34,630 nt of DNA, taken from NCBI GenBank assembly GCA_028691715.1, contig JAQUYR010000006.1:1-34630 (forward strand). Reading direction: 5' to 3'. Position 1 is the first letter of the stretch; each line of letters begins with the position of its first letter. A program made the position numbers and the translations under genes. The notes under the pieces were generated by a model. That model was not told where the DNA came from. It searched no databases and saw only the letters and a program-made list of their open reading frames with translations. This document shows, piece by piece, positions 18,404-27,648 of this stretch. This stretch comes from Bacilli bacterium (GTDB taxonomy: Bacteria; Bacillota_I; Bacilli_A; ML615J-28; CAG-698).

Positions 18404-19594
18404 TTATTTTCCTTCGGTTAATCTAACCACATCGCGAGCAATCATTAACTCTTCGTTTGTTGGGATAAGGAAAGCTCTAATTTTTGAATCCTTTGTTGTT
18501 ATTTCAGCAACCTCTCCACGAGCTTTATTGGCTTCACGGTCAACTTCAACGCCCAAAACCTTTAGTTTATTCAACACCTTTTCACGACAGCGAGAACTAT
18601 TTTCACCAATACCAGCGGTAAAAACGATGGCATCAATACCCTCCATCAAGATATAATAGCTTCCGATATAATCAGCAATTCTCTTATATTGAATTTCTAG
18701 AGCTAAACGGCATCTCTCATCGGTGTCAACTCGGGCTTCTAAATCTCTTGAATCATTAGAAACTCCTGATACACCAAGATATCCTGATTTTCTATTCAAT
18801 ATCACCAATAATTCTTCAAGGGAATATCCCTCTTTTTTAGACATGTATTCTAAAACAGTTGGATCAATATTACCACTTCTAGTTCCCATAGGAATTCCTT
18901 CAAGTGGAGTTAAGCCCATTGAAGTATCAACACACTTACCACCTTTTACAGCAGCAATTGATGCCCCATTTCCTAAATGGCAAGTGACTATCTTGGTTTC
19001 TTCAAGTGGTTTGTCTAACATAGCTGCTGCTAAATAGGCAACATATTTATGACTAGTACCATGAGCACCATATTTTCTAATTTTATATTTTGTATACCAT
19101 TCATATGGAAGAGCATACATATAGGTATCATCTTTCATTGTTTGATGAAAAGCTGTATCAAAAACAACAACATTGGGAACTCCTGGTAAAACTTTTTGGA
19201 ATGCTCTTATCCCAACAAGATGAGCAGGGTTATGAAGAGGTGCTAAATCACACAGTTCTTCAATTTTGGTAAGAACATCATCATCAACAATAGCAGAATC
19301 CTGAAAATACCAGCCACCTTGGACTATCCTATGGCCAACACCACTAATTTCTTTCAAATCTTTTACTATTTGTCTGGCAATTAGATCATTAAGAACTTTT
19401 TTTACTGCTTCAGCGTGATCTAAAATTGGCAAAACTTCTTTTTCTTTACTACCGTTAACCTTAATTGTATAATAGGCGTCTTTTAAGCCAATTCTTTCAA
19501 CAATTCCTTCGGTTATTACTTTTTCATTGGGCATTTCCAATAATTGAAATTTTAGTGATGAACTCCCAGCATTAACTGCCATAATTTTTCTCAT
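18404..19594 (-). CDS. ackA: Acetate kinase
   Basis: MAVNAGSSSLKFQLLEM, GHRIVQGG, VFDTAFHQTM, CHLGNGASIAAV, FTAGIGENS. Confidence 0.98.
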   Translation of the reverse strand: MRKIMAVNAGSSSLKFQLLEMPNEKVITEGIVERIGLKDAYYTIKVNGSKEKEVLPILDHAEAVKKVLNDLIARQIVKDLKEISGVGHRIVQGGWYFQDSAIVDDDVLTKIEELCDLAPLHNPAHLVGIRAFQKVLPGVPNVVVFDTAFHQTMKDDTYMYALPYEWYTKYKIRKYGAHGTSHKYVAYLAAAMLDKPLEETKIVTCHLGNGASIAAVKGGKCVDTSMGLTPLEGIPMGTRSGNIDPTVLEYMSKKEGYSLEELLVILNRKSGYLGVSGVSNDSRDLEARVDTDERCRLALEIQYKRIADYIGSYYILMEGIDAIVFTAGIGENSSRCREKVLNKLKVLGVEVDREANKARGEVAEITTKDSKIRAFLIPTNEELMIARDVVRLTEGK

Positions 19595-19604
19595 GTTATT
19601 CCTC

Positions 19605-20552
19605 CTATATCTGTTCCATCATATCTTGTATTTGAATAAATAATTTTTCTGCTTCTGCTTTTTCAAAGCTTGTCAACCTTAATATTGCCATATTATAGTT
19701 CTTCATTACTGTTTTTTTACCAATTAAAATGCTCTTTCCAACATGCCCTTCTTTAACTATTTGACTAGGAAGGACAATTAATCCAACTAAAGTAGCTTTA
19801 TCTAATAAGAAATTTTTCAATTTTTCACTACCACTTTGAGAAAAAAAGTCGTTGTCGATAGCATATATGAAATAGCCATCATCAACAATATTCTCAAGTC
19901 TTGCCTCTAGGACAAGAAAAGGAAAATACCTTACTCCTTGATGATATAACTCTAGATCAACACTTTCGTCATAAGAATAACCTTCTAAGTCACCAACTAC
20001 AACATCACCACGATAAGCAATTCTTCTTAAAGCATCCTGAAAGAAAATCTCAATTTGATTATTTTGAAGATTGGTTACAGCCTCAGCAAGCTTAACTAAA
20101 CTTTCATTTTTTTCAATACCATAGAGTTCTATTTCTTGATGCATATTGTTACTAATAGCATTTATCAGATTACCAGTTCCAAGACAAGTATCCAAAATAG
20201 AAATAGCCTTTTCACCATACTTTATTTTAATAATCATCGCTATCAGATAATTTATCGTATCCGGAGTCATCAAATCCAAAGAAAAATTAATATGTTTAAA
20301 AGCTTTGATTATTAAGAGTTCTAATGCTAGTCTAATTTCTTCATTGTAAAAGTTTTCTAATGAAATAGCATTATAAACCTCTTCAATATTTTTTATTGCT
20401 TCTTCTGACAGCTTAGAATCATCAAAAGATAATGTTAAATCTCTACTAACCCTGATTAAAGCCTCGAAATAATCTATATGTAGGTCATCATAAAGAATCA
20501 TGCAGGCTCGATCAACAAAATCATAATATAAATCAACTTTTTCAAAATTCAT
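19605..20552 (-). CDS. Class I SAM-dependent methyltransferase, YtxK-like
   Basis: Motif I ISILDTCLGTGNL; VVVGDLEGYSYDE; adjacent to ackA as in Bacillus ytxK-ackA. Confidence 0.8.
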   Translation of the reverse strand: MNFEKVDLYYDFVDRACMILYDDLHIDYFEALIRVSRDLTLSFDDSKLSEEAIKNIEEVYNAISLENFYNEEIRLALELLIIKAFKHINFSLDLMTPDTINYLIAMIIKIKYGEKAISILDTCLGTGNLINAISNNMHQEIELYGIEKNESLVKLAEAVTNLQNNQIEIFFQDALRRIAYRGDVVVGDLEGYSYDESVDLELYHQGVRYFPFLVLEARLENIVDDGYFIYAIDNDFFSQSGSEKLKNFLLDKATLVGLIVLPSQIVKEGHVGKSILIGKKTVMKNYNMAILRLTSFEKAEAEKLFIQIQDMMEQI

Positions 20553-20559
20553 TTTATCC

Positions 20560-21015
20560 TCATTTTATATCTAGTATTTTAACTTTTATATTTTTATCCT
20601 TATCGATATCGATAATAGTGTAAGTTGTTCCCCTTGGAGTTCTTGGATATGCTAAAGAGCCCGGGCATAAGATATGAATACCATTGACTATTTGATAATA
20701 TGGAACATGTGTATGACCATGAATAATCACTTGGCAACCATAATTTTGAGCAATCCCTGAGAGTGTCATCGGCGATAAAAAAGAACGATGCCCATGAAAG
20801 AGATATATCTTCACCCCTTCAGCATCAATTATTCGATAATCATTCTTTATGTGAAAATCCTGATTTCCTCTTACCGATAAATATGGGTGAATATCACCTT
20901 CTGGGCGACAACTATCACCAGCATGTAAGTAGAACGAAGCATCAGGATGAGAAGCAACAATTTTTTCTAATAAGTGTAAATCATGGTGGCTATCACTAAC
21001 AACGACAATCTTCAT
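20560..21015 (-). CDS. YfcE/MJ0936-family metallophosphoesterase
   Basis: VVVSDSHHD, HAGDSCRP, VRGNQDF, FHGHR, IHGHTHVPYY. Confidence 0.9.
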   Translation of the reverse strand: MKIVVVSDSHHDLHLLEKIVASHPDASFYLHAGDSCRPEGDIHPYLSVRGNQDFHIKNDYRIIDAEGVKIYLFHGHRSFLSPMTLSGIAQNYGCQVIIHGHTHVPYYQIVNGIHILCPGSLAYPRTPRGTTYTIIDIDKDKNIKVKILDIK

Positions 21016-21138
21016 AATAATCTCCCGATACCCTTATTTTTCTATATATTATATTACCACAAACCACCACTTTTTACAAGTAAAAAATACATTTGTATAA
21101 TTAAAAATAAGTAATAAATCCAATTACCATTTTATATT

Positions 21139-21167
21139 TTGCATTTTCTGATAAATCTTGTTATAAT
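21139..21167 (+). promoter_or_regulatory. Sigma-A promoter of yidD
   Basis: Plus strand TTGCAT - 17 nt - TATAAT, about 20 nt upstream of ATG 21187. Confidence 0.75.
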
Positions 21168-21186
21168 AAATTGAGGTAGATTCAAT

Positions 21187-21489
21187 ATGAACAAATTCAT
21201 TATTATGCTAATAAAAAAGTATCAGGAAGCAAAAAGCGAAGATAGCCGTAAATGGTGTCGATATAGTCCAACATGCTCCAATTATGCCATTGGAGTTTTC
21301 AGTAAATTCAATTTTTTCAAGGCTTCTTTTTTAACAATTTATCGAATACTGCGTTGTAATCCCCTTTCCAAAGGAGGATATGATCCCGTTCCTCTATCTA
21401 AAAAGGAAAAAAGAGAATTAAAAAATTCTCTTAAAAAAACTGACGACATCTTGCCAAAGGTCGATGAAAAACCAAGCGATCTTTTGTAA
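21187..21489 (+). CDS. yidD: Membrane protein insertion efficiency factor YidD
   Basis: LIKKYQEAKSEDSRKWCRYSPTCSNYAIGVFSKFNFFKASFLTIYRILRCNPLSKGGYDPVP. Confidence 0.93.
   Translation: MNKFIIMLIKKYQEAKSEDSRKWCRYSPTCSNYAIGVFSKFNFFKASFLTIYRILRCNPLSKGGYDPVPLSKKEKRELKNSLKKTDDILPKVDEKPSDLL
21405..21432 (-). terminator. Terminator of the minus-strand surface-protein gene, embedded in the yidD coding sequence
   Basis: AAGAGAATT-TTTT-AATTCTCTT followed by TTTT on the minus strand. Confidence 0.7.
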
Positions 21490-23049
21490 TAGGCCTTCCT
21501 CTTCAACATCTTCATCAAGATTTTCAATGATATTGATTTGTAATTCCAATTCCTCTCCTTCAACATCTAAAACTATTTTATATGTTCCGGGAGTTTTTTT
21601 ATTTTCACTATACTCATCAGTAATTATTTCGTAACTTATTCCCTCTTTTATAGTTTGAGTTCTCTCTAAAAAGTCAACAAAATCGCTTATTTCCATTGTA
21701 TTATTGCTTAAATCGATATTTATTACCTGAGTATCAATCAAAAAAATCGGGCTTGTTTTGTCGGTGACTGTGATTGTTATCTCCTGAGCTTTTTGGTTAT
21801 TGTTATTATCCTTTACCAATAATCCCACTTTCCACGTTCCAATACGAGTTGTTGAATAGGTATAATAATCATAGGCAACTGTTACTCTATTAGTGATAAT
21901 TCCATCAATATTGTCTGTGACCACTATATTATTAATTATATCCTGGATAGTCAATTTTTGATTATTAGCAATTTCATAGGTGAATGTTCCTGAAAATGTA
22001 GGGGGAATATTATCGTAATAACTAACGACAACACTAACCGAATACTCAGCAATATTTCCTGCAGTGTCAGTTGCTGTAAAAACGATAAGATAAGTTCCTG
22101 GTGTTGCATAATTACTGGTATAGTTATCAGTCTTCACAGCAATTGATGGTGTGACATCCCCATCATAATTATCATTAGCACTTAATCCTGCTTCAATGTT
22201 GGATATTTCAATCTTGGTCAATTGATTTGTTGTATAACTATTTTTACCAGTAATGATGGGAGCACTCATATCCATAACCATGACAAAAACAGAAAAATTT
22301 GTTGTATTATTACTACTGTCTGTCACCGAAAAGACAATTTCATAAGTCCCAATTTCATTCATATGATTGATATAATCATTTTTGGTGACGATTATTTGAG
22401 AAGTTATATCCCCATCATTATCATCCATCGCAATAACTGAAGAACGAATTGTTGAAAAAGAAACGGGATTTTCAAAACTCGTTATATAAAGTCCATTATT
22501 ACCACTGATGACTGGGCTGTAATCTACACTTGGTCCCTGATATATTAAATCATTGACACTTAGGCTCGAATAAAAAGCATAATCGGTTCCTTCAATCATT
22601 GAATAGTTATATTCAATGCGGTATAACTCTAGATTAGCCCCATATTCCTCCATAACTGCCATTTCTAATGTTATATACTTTGTTTCATTGGTAGTTGTAA
22701 AGGTATAATATTCATCCTCACCAGCAATATTTAATTCAGTAGTTAATTGGTTAAGTAATTCCTTATCACTGTTATAATGATAAACAGTCACTCCTAGTAA
22801 TTTTCCCTCTTGATAGTTATACATATTGACCATATAACTAGTGCTCGCTTTAACCCGAATATAGTTTAAGCAACTGACCGTTCCATAATTAATGGGATCA
22901 CCAACTGTATATGTGAAGTTACTATCCTCTAAATAATTATAACCGCTGGGAATGAATTCCCAATTCGGTAAACTACTATTTGCTTTAACAACAGGAATTG
23001 ATAAAAATACTAAAACAATTGTAATTATCGATATGCATATTTTTTTCAT
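21418..23049 (-). CDS. Secreted surface protein with repeated Ig-like (DUF5011/HYR-like) domains
   Basis: Signal peptide MKKICISIITIVLVFLSIPVVKA; repeats of the form SANDNYDGDVTPSIAVKTDNYTSNYATPGTYLIVFTATDTAGNIAEYSVSVVV. RBS GGAGAAGAC supports ATG 23049. Confidence 0.82.
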   Translation of the reverse strand: MKKICISIITIVLVFLSIPVVKANSSLPNWEFIPSGYNYLEDSNFTYTVGDPINYGTVSCLNYIRVKASTSYMVNMYNYQEGKLLGVTVYHYNSDKELLNQLTTELNIAGEDEYYTFTTTNETKYITLEMAVMEEYGANLELYRIEYNYSMIEGTDYAFYSSLSVNDLIYQGPSVDYSPVISGNNGLYITSFENPVSFSTIRSSVIAMDDNDGDITSQIIVTKNDYINHMNEIGTYEIVFSVTDSSNNTTNFSVFVMVMDMSAPIITGKNSYTTNQLTKIEISNIEAGLSANDNYDGDVTPSIAVKTDNYTSNYATPGTYLIVFTATDTAGNIAEYSVSVVVSYYDNIPPTFSGTFTYEIANNQKLTIQDIINNIVVTDNIDGIITNRVTVAYDYYTYSTTRIGTWKVGLLVKDNNNNQKAQEITITVTDKTSPIFLIDTQVINIDLSNNTMEISDFVDFLERTQTIKEGISYEIITDEYSENKKTPGTYKIVLDVEGEELELQINIIENLDEDVEEEGLLQKIAWFFIDLWQDVVSFFKRIF

Positions 23050-23152
23050 GTCTTCTCCTATTTTTAGATATTTAAAGACATTTCTCACACGTTTACTAAA
23101 GTATATCATATTTTTGTAAATATCAACAGACGATTTTTTTATTTCAAAGTAA

Positions 23153-23183
23153 GAAAAAAAGCTCCTTTAAAAGGAACTTTTTT
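23153..23183 (-). terminator. Terminator after cation:proton antiporter
   Basis: AGTTCCTTTTAAAAGGAGCT hairpin followed by a T run. Confidence 0.75.
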
Positions 23184-23193
23184 ATATTTTCTA

Positions 23194-24432
23194 TCAATTT
23201 TGAGGGGCAGGGGTTTCCAATTTCTTTTTGCCGTGAGGCTCAATTTCAATTTCTCCTGCTTTCTTCAGAGCAAACTTAGTAGCGATAGGACCAATTAATT
23301 CATAGAATAAAGTCGCACATAAGACAACTGCTAAAATCTGGCTTGAATATTCGGTAAGTGATTCCGAAGCAATCTTAGCCATACCAATAGCTACACCAGC
23401 TTGAGGTAATAGGGCAAATCCCAAATATTTTTTAACATGCTCATCTTCTTTAACGATAGCTGAGCCAAAATAGGCACCAAAATATTTACCACCCGAACGA
23501 GCTAGTAGATAAACTATACCGATAATTCCAACTGTTGGAATTACTGTTATGTCCAATTCAGCACTAGAAATAATGAAGAATAACATGAATAGTGGAGGTG
23601 TCCAACGTTCAATGCCATCCATAATGCGGAATGAATCATTATTAGTATTACAGAATACAGCACCAGTCATCATACATAATAATAATGATGATACCTCTAT
23701 TGGTAAAATCTCACAAATACCAACACCAGCTAATACGACGGTAATCATCCATATTAAACGGTTAGCCCTTGATTTGAAAAATCTTGTAGCAAATGAAAGG
23801 ATAAGTCCTAAAACAGCTCCAATTCCTAAAGACACTATTATCTCAAATAATGGCATCAATGCTACACTATTAAAACTAATAGTCTCACCATTAGCGAAGA
23901 CCTTAGCGATAGCAAAAGAAATCGCAAATAAAATCAAACCAAAAGCATCATCAAGTGCTACTACTAATAGTAGAGTATCGGTTACTTTACCACGAGCTTT
24001 ATATTGTCTGACAACCATCAATGTTGCTGCTGGGGCTGTAGCAGTGGCTATGGCTCCTAAAACAAGAATCAATGGTAAGTTTTCATTGAATGTTCCTTTG
24101 ATTAAAAAAACGATCATTAAAGAAATATTAACGAAAACCAAGGCGAGAAAAGCTTGTAAAAAAGTGATCAAGAAAACTTTTTTACCAATTTTCTTTAAAT
24201 GTTCTATTTTGAATTCTCCACCAATGGAGAAAGCGATGAATCCTAAAGCAACATCAATAAGCAAAGACAAACTAGAAACTTCTGCTTCACCCATGATTTT
24301 AAAGCAATAGGGTCCAATTAATAAGCCAACGATTAAATAGCCGGTTACATTTGGTAACCTAATTAATTTCATTAATCTTGTAGATAATAAACCCGCAAGT
24401 AATGCTAAAGTTATTGTTAATAATATAGTCAT
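23194..24432 (-). CDS. CPA2-family cation:proton antiporter (KefB/Na+-H+ exchanger-like)
   Basis: About 12 TM segments; LPNVTGYLIVGLLIGP, GFIAFSIGGEF, ATATAPAATLMVV, VVALDDAFGLILFA. Confidence 0.9.
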   Translation of the reverse strand: MTILLTITLALLAGLLSTRLMKLIRLPNVTGYLIVGLLIGPYCFKIMGEAEVSSLSLLIDVALGFIAFSIGGEFKIEHLKKIGKKVFLITFLQAFLALVFVNISLMIVFLIKGTFNENLPLILVLGAIATATAPAATLMVVRQYKARGKVTDTLLLVVALDDAFGLILFAISFAIAKVFANGETISFNSVALMPLFEIIVSLGIGAVLGLILSFATRFFKSRANRLIWMITVVLAGVGICEILPIEVSSLLLCMMTGAVFCNTNNDSFRIMDGIERWTPPLFMLFFIISSAELDITVIPTVGIIGIVYLLARSGGKYFGAYFGSAIVKEDEHVKKYLGFALLPQAGVAIGMAKIASESLTEYSSQILAVVLCATLFYELIGPIATKFALKKAGEIEIEPHGKKKLETPAPQN

Positions 24433-24440
24433 ACTATCTC

Positions 24441-24773
24441 TTATTTAATGCCCTCCGCAAAACTAACAGGTAAAGAATACATAAATCCTTTATCAGCGAT
24501 ACCGTTTGTAGCTTCATTTACCAATCTGCACAAAGTTTTGACTTCTTCATCATCCTTTACTACAATAAATAACATCGGACGAGAATCTTGTGTATAATTC
24601 ACTACTCTAGAGATGCCACCAAATATTGGACCTTCATCAATGTTAGAGTTCAACAAAGCATCTTTTATGCTCATTGTTGTTAAAACACTGCCATGAAAGC
24701 TGTTCTCTGAAAGTCTCTTCAATATTTTAGGCATATATTCACCTTTTACTAATACTGTTATAAACAATTGCAT
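24441..24773 (-). CDS. PII-like small regulatory protein
   Basis: Starts MQLFITVLVKGEYMPKILKRLSENSFHG; ends FIVVKDDEEVKTLCRLVNEATNGIADKGFMYSLPVSFAEGIK, matching the PII pattern V.D..V..v...i..A..tG.igdGkifv.PV.....i. Confidence 0.6.
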   Translation of the reverse strand: MQLFITVLVKGEYMPKILKRLSENSFHGSVLTTMSIKDALLNSNIDEGPIFGGISRVVNYTQDSRPMLFIVVKDDEEVKTLCRLVNEATNGIADKGFMYSLPVSFAEGIK

Positions 24774-24803
24774 GTGACAATTCCTTTCTAAATGTATATC
24801 TAT

Positions 24804-24831
24804 ATTATATACCTATTTTAATTTTTTTCAA
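24804..24831 (-). promoter_or_regulatory. Putative promoter of PII-like/antiporter operon
   Basis: TTGAAA - 16 nt - TATAAT on the minus strand. Confidence 0.6.
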
Positions 24832-24862
24832 GTGGTAAAAATCGTTTTCTTTAAATTAACAA

Positions 24863-24895
24863 AAAGACATGCTTTATATTAAAAAGCATGTCTTT
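24863..24895 (-). terminator. Terminator after phosphatase gene (stem works in both directions)
   Basis: AAAGACATGCTTT...AAAAAGCATGTCTTT inverted repeat. Confidence 0.8.
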
Positions 24896-24898
24896 AAT

Positions 24899-27067
24899 CT
24901 AGAATTTCTTTCTTCTGATGATAAATAATCCCAGAGGAATGATCAAATACCAGAAAATAGTACCGCTGTTACAGCCAGTGTCCTTCACAGGTTCATCAAT
25001 AACTGGATCATCTGTTCCTGGATCGGTAATCTCAACCTTCATGACCTTGACTTTCATCGTATCTTTTACATCATCCCGATCATTTGCGGTAACTGTAATT
25101 GTTGCTTCTCCTTCTTTCAAGGCAACTAAAACGCCATTTTCTATTTTAACAATTGTTTCATCACTAGATGAATATACAAGTTCAAGAGCAATCTCGGGGA
25201 TTACAGCTAATTCAATATCAACCCTTTGACCAACTTCAAGTTCAACATTTTCACTGACAAAGTGAACATCTACAGGAACTATCTCTTCTCCATATGTAGT
25301 TGTTGTCTCAAATAATACTGTATCATTGATTCCAAAGCCCTTTAAAGCAATGGTATTTATTTGTTTATTGTTTACATCTTCTAGGGAGAATTCTTTAACA
25401 GTTGGTGAAACCTCTCCTAATAATACATCATTGGCATAAATAGCAATCTTTTGAAGCATTTCGTTATCAATATTGCTATCCCAAACCAGTTTACTTCCCT
25501 CGATTCTAACATTTTCTATTTTCCCAAAAGTAGCATTTGGATTGATTATTTCAATTTCTTTTGTTGCCACTTGACCATCTCTAAAATATACGTTTACAGT
25601 ATAATTTTTCTTATAATCATTAACATCGATATTAGGAATATCCAGAGTGGTTTGATTATCCTTAGGTCTTGTTGTAGCAATAATCTCATCATTCTCCAAA
25701 ACATCTATCTTATATGCCTTAGCAAAAAACTCATCAGTAAACTCTAATTTTGATTTTGAGAAATCATCTTCATCGACTAAGACTTCTACTTTTTTCATGC
25801 TCTCTTCAATATCAAAATTGGCCATTTTAGCTGGTATTGCTACTTGATCGAGAATATTTCCCGCCTCATCATAAGTTTTTACCATCATATTTTCACCAGA
25901 AACAGTAATTCCTAAAGCTACACTAGTATTACTGATCTTCTTGGCAACATAAACATCAGTGGAAAGTGAAGATTCAGATTCCAAGCGATCACCTACAGCA
26001 CTAGAAGTAATATAAATTGCCCCTTTTTTGCTATCGCTACAATTTGTACTATTATAGATACGATTGCTTCTGGTATAAACATGATCATGCCCAGTCAATA
26101 CTAAATCAACACCATACTTATCAATAATTGGTTGTAAACCTTTCATTGAACTGCTGACTTCATTACCAGCATAGTAATACATATGATGAAATAAAACAGT
26201 ATATTGACAAGGGTTATTTTCCAAAACATCAATTAACCATGATTTTTGATTCAACTCAAATTCTTCAGGCTGACTAGAAAGACGATAAGCCTCAGAGTCT
26301 AAAGAAATAAATAATGTATTTCCATATATGAAATAATAACAGCCATTCTCAACACCAGTAGCGCCATTATCAGGATTGTTTGTGTACATATTAAAGTATT
26401 TCTTACTATCAGCATACAAACCAGCACTTCTGTCATAATACTCATGATTTCCAGGAGTTCCAGCAATCATATATTTTTGAAATGCGGTTAGTGAATAATA
26501 ACTTGTCCATTCATCTCTAACAGTACCATATGCTGTCATATCACCACCAGTAACAATGAATTTCAAATTTCGATATTTGCTCTCAATAGTGTTAATCAGA
26601 TTTTGAGCTGCTGTATATCTTGAAGGAATAGTTGGATAAACATGAACATCAGAGATATACATAAAAGTAAAGGCGGATGTTCCTGAGGTCATAAAACTAT
26701 ATGTCTGTGAGAATATTGTCTTACCAACTCGATAAATATATGATGTCTCACTTTCCAAGTTTGAAAGAGTAGCACCACACTTATAATCAGAGATATCTGT
26801 CTTTGTTCCTTCATCATAATAGGTCAGAGCTACGCACTCACCATCGACTTTAGTCGATGAAGTAAACATTGCATCATCAAATTTTGTATACTCAACAAAT
26901 GTTCCGGAAATAGTCGAATGCCAAGCAACATTCATTTCTGATGATGTATCCTGAGCAGGATTGGTTGTGATTAGATAAGCTTCTTCATCTAATCCCTTAA
27001 CCAGTAAACTGGGAATAAATAATAAAAATAAAGCGATGATTAGTGAGATTTGAATAATCTTTTTCAT
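24899..27067 (-). CDS. Purple-acid-phosphatase-like metallophosphoesterase, cell-surface, with Ig-like C-terminal domains
   Basis: Signal peptide; FMYISDVHV, VTGGDMTAYG, GTPGNHEYYD, VLFHHMYYY, LVLTGHDHVYTRS; BIG2-like tail VELEVGQRVDIELAVIPEIALELVYSSSDETIVKIENGVLVALKEGEATITVTA; C-terminal TM and RRKKF. Confidence 0.88.
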   Translation of the reverse strand: MKKIIQISLIIALFLLFIPSLLVKGLDEEAYLITTNPAQDTSSEMNVAWHSTISGTFVEYTKFDDAMFTSSTKVDGECVALTYYDEGTKTDISDYKCGATLSNLESETSYIYRVGKTIFSQTYSFMTSGTSAFTFMYISDVHVYPTIPSRYTAAQNLINTIESKYRNLKFIVTGGDMTAYGTVRDEWTSYYSLTAFQKYMIAGTPGNHEYYDRSAGLYADSKKYFNMYTNNPDNGATGVENGCYYFIYGNTLFISLDSEAYRLSSQPEEFELNQKSWLIDVLENNPCQYTVLFHHMYYYAGNEVSSSMKGLQPIIDKYGVDLVLTGHDHVYTRSNRIYNSTNCSDSKKGAIYITSSAVGDRLESESSLSTDVYVAKKISNTSVALGITVSGENMMVKTYDEAGNILDQVAIPAKMANFDIEESMKKVEVLVDEDDFSKSKLEFTDEFFAKAYKIDVLENDEIIATTRPKDNQTTLDIPNIDVNDYKKNYTVNVYFRDGQVATKEIEIINPNATFGKIENVRIEGSKLVWDSNIDNEMLQKIAIYANDVLLGEVSPTVKEFSLEDVNNKQINTIALKGFGINDTVLFETTTTYGEEIVPVDVHFVSENVELEVGQRVDIELAVIPEIALELVYSSSDETIVKIENGVLVALKEGEATITVTANDRDDVKDTMKVKVMKVEITDPGTDDPVIDEPVKDTGCNSGTIFWYLIIPLGLFIIRRKKF

Positions 27068-27648
27068 AAAATTTTCCTTTCTTCTTTTATCTTAAAAGCT
27101 GCTTTAATAATTTTACGATATACTTCAATCATTTCTGGTTCACTAGAATACTTCTCTAGTTCTTTTTCTCTAACCCACATTACCCCACTATTTTCATCCT
27201 CTTTCATTGTAAAATGATCATTTTCATTAGCAATAAAAACATATGTAACATTTAAGTGAAGATGGCAACTAACATATTTTCCTCTTTTCATATGACCATA
27301 AACTGGTAATATCTCTAAAGAGACGATTTCATCGGTTAATGGTATCAAATTAGTTGCTCCTACTTCTTCCTTTGCTTCCCTAAGTGCTACTTCATATAAA
27401 TCTTCTTCACCATCGACATGTCCTCCTGTCCATGCCCAACTTTTATATATATTATGGTAAGCCATTAATATCTTAGAAAAATCATCGTTTAAAATCAGGG
27501 CAGATGATGTGAGATGCGCTATTTCGATTTCCCTTGTAAGAATTCTATCTTTATAATTTTCAATACACTCTAAAATCAATTTTTTATCATTGATTTCCTG
27601 AATGCAACTCGGTTTATAATTAATTATTTGTTCAAGATATCTCTTCAT
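27064..27648 (-). CDS. NUDIX hydrolase
   Basis: NUDIX-like box GGHVDGEEDLYEVALREAKEEVG. Overlaps the next gene by 4 nt. Confidence 0.9.
   Translation of the reverse strand: MKRYLEQIINYKPSCIQEINDKKLILECIENYKDRILTREIEIAHLTSSALILNDDFSKILMAYHNIYKSWAWTGGHVDGEEDLYEVALREAKEEVGATNLIPLTDEIVSLEILPVYGHMKRGKYVSCHLHLNVTYVFIANENDHFTMKEDENSGVMWVREKELEKYSSEPEMIEVYRKIIKAAFKIKEERKIL

Noticed and set aside
23549-24310. 253-aa plus-strand ORF opposite the antiporter
   Set aside because: Mirror frame of a hydrophobic antiporter gene; low-complexity K/I/T/N composition and no recognisable motif. The minus-strand gene explains the open frame.
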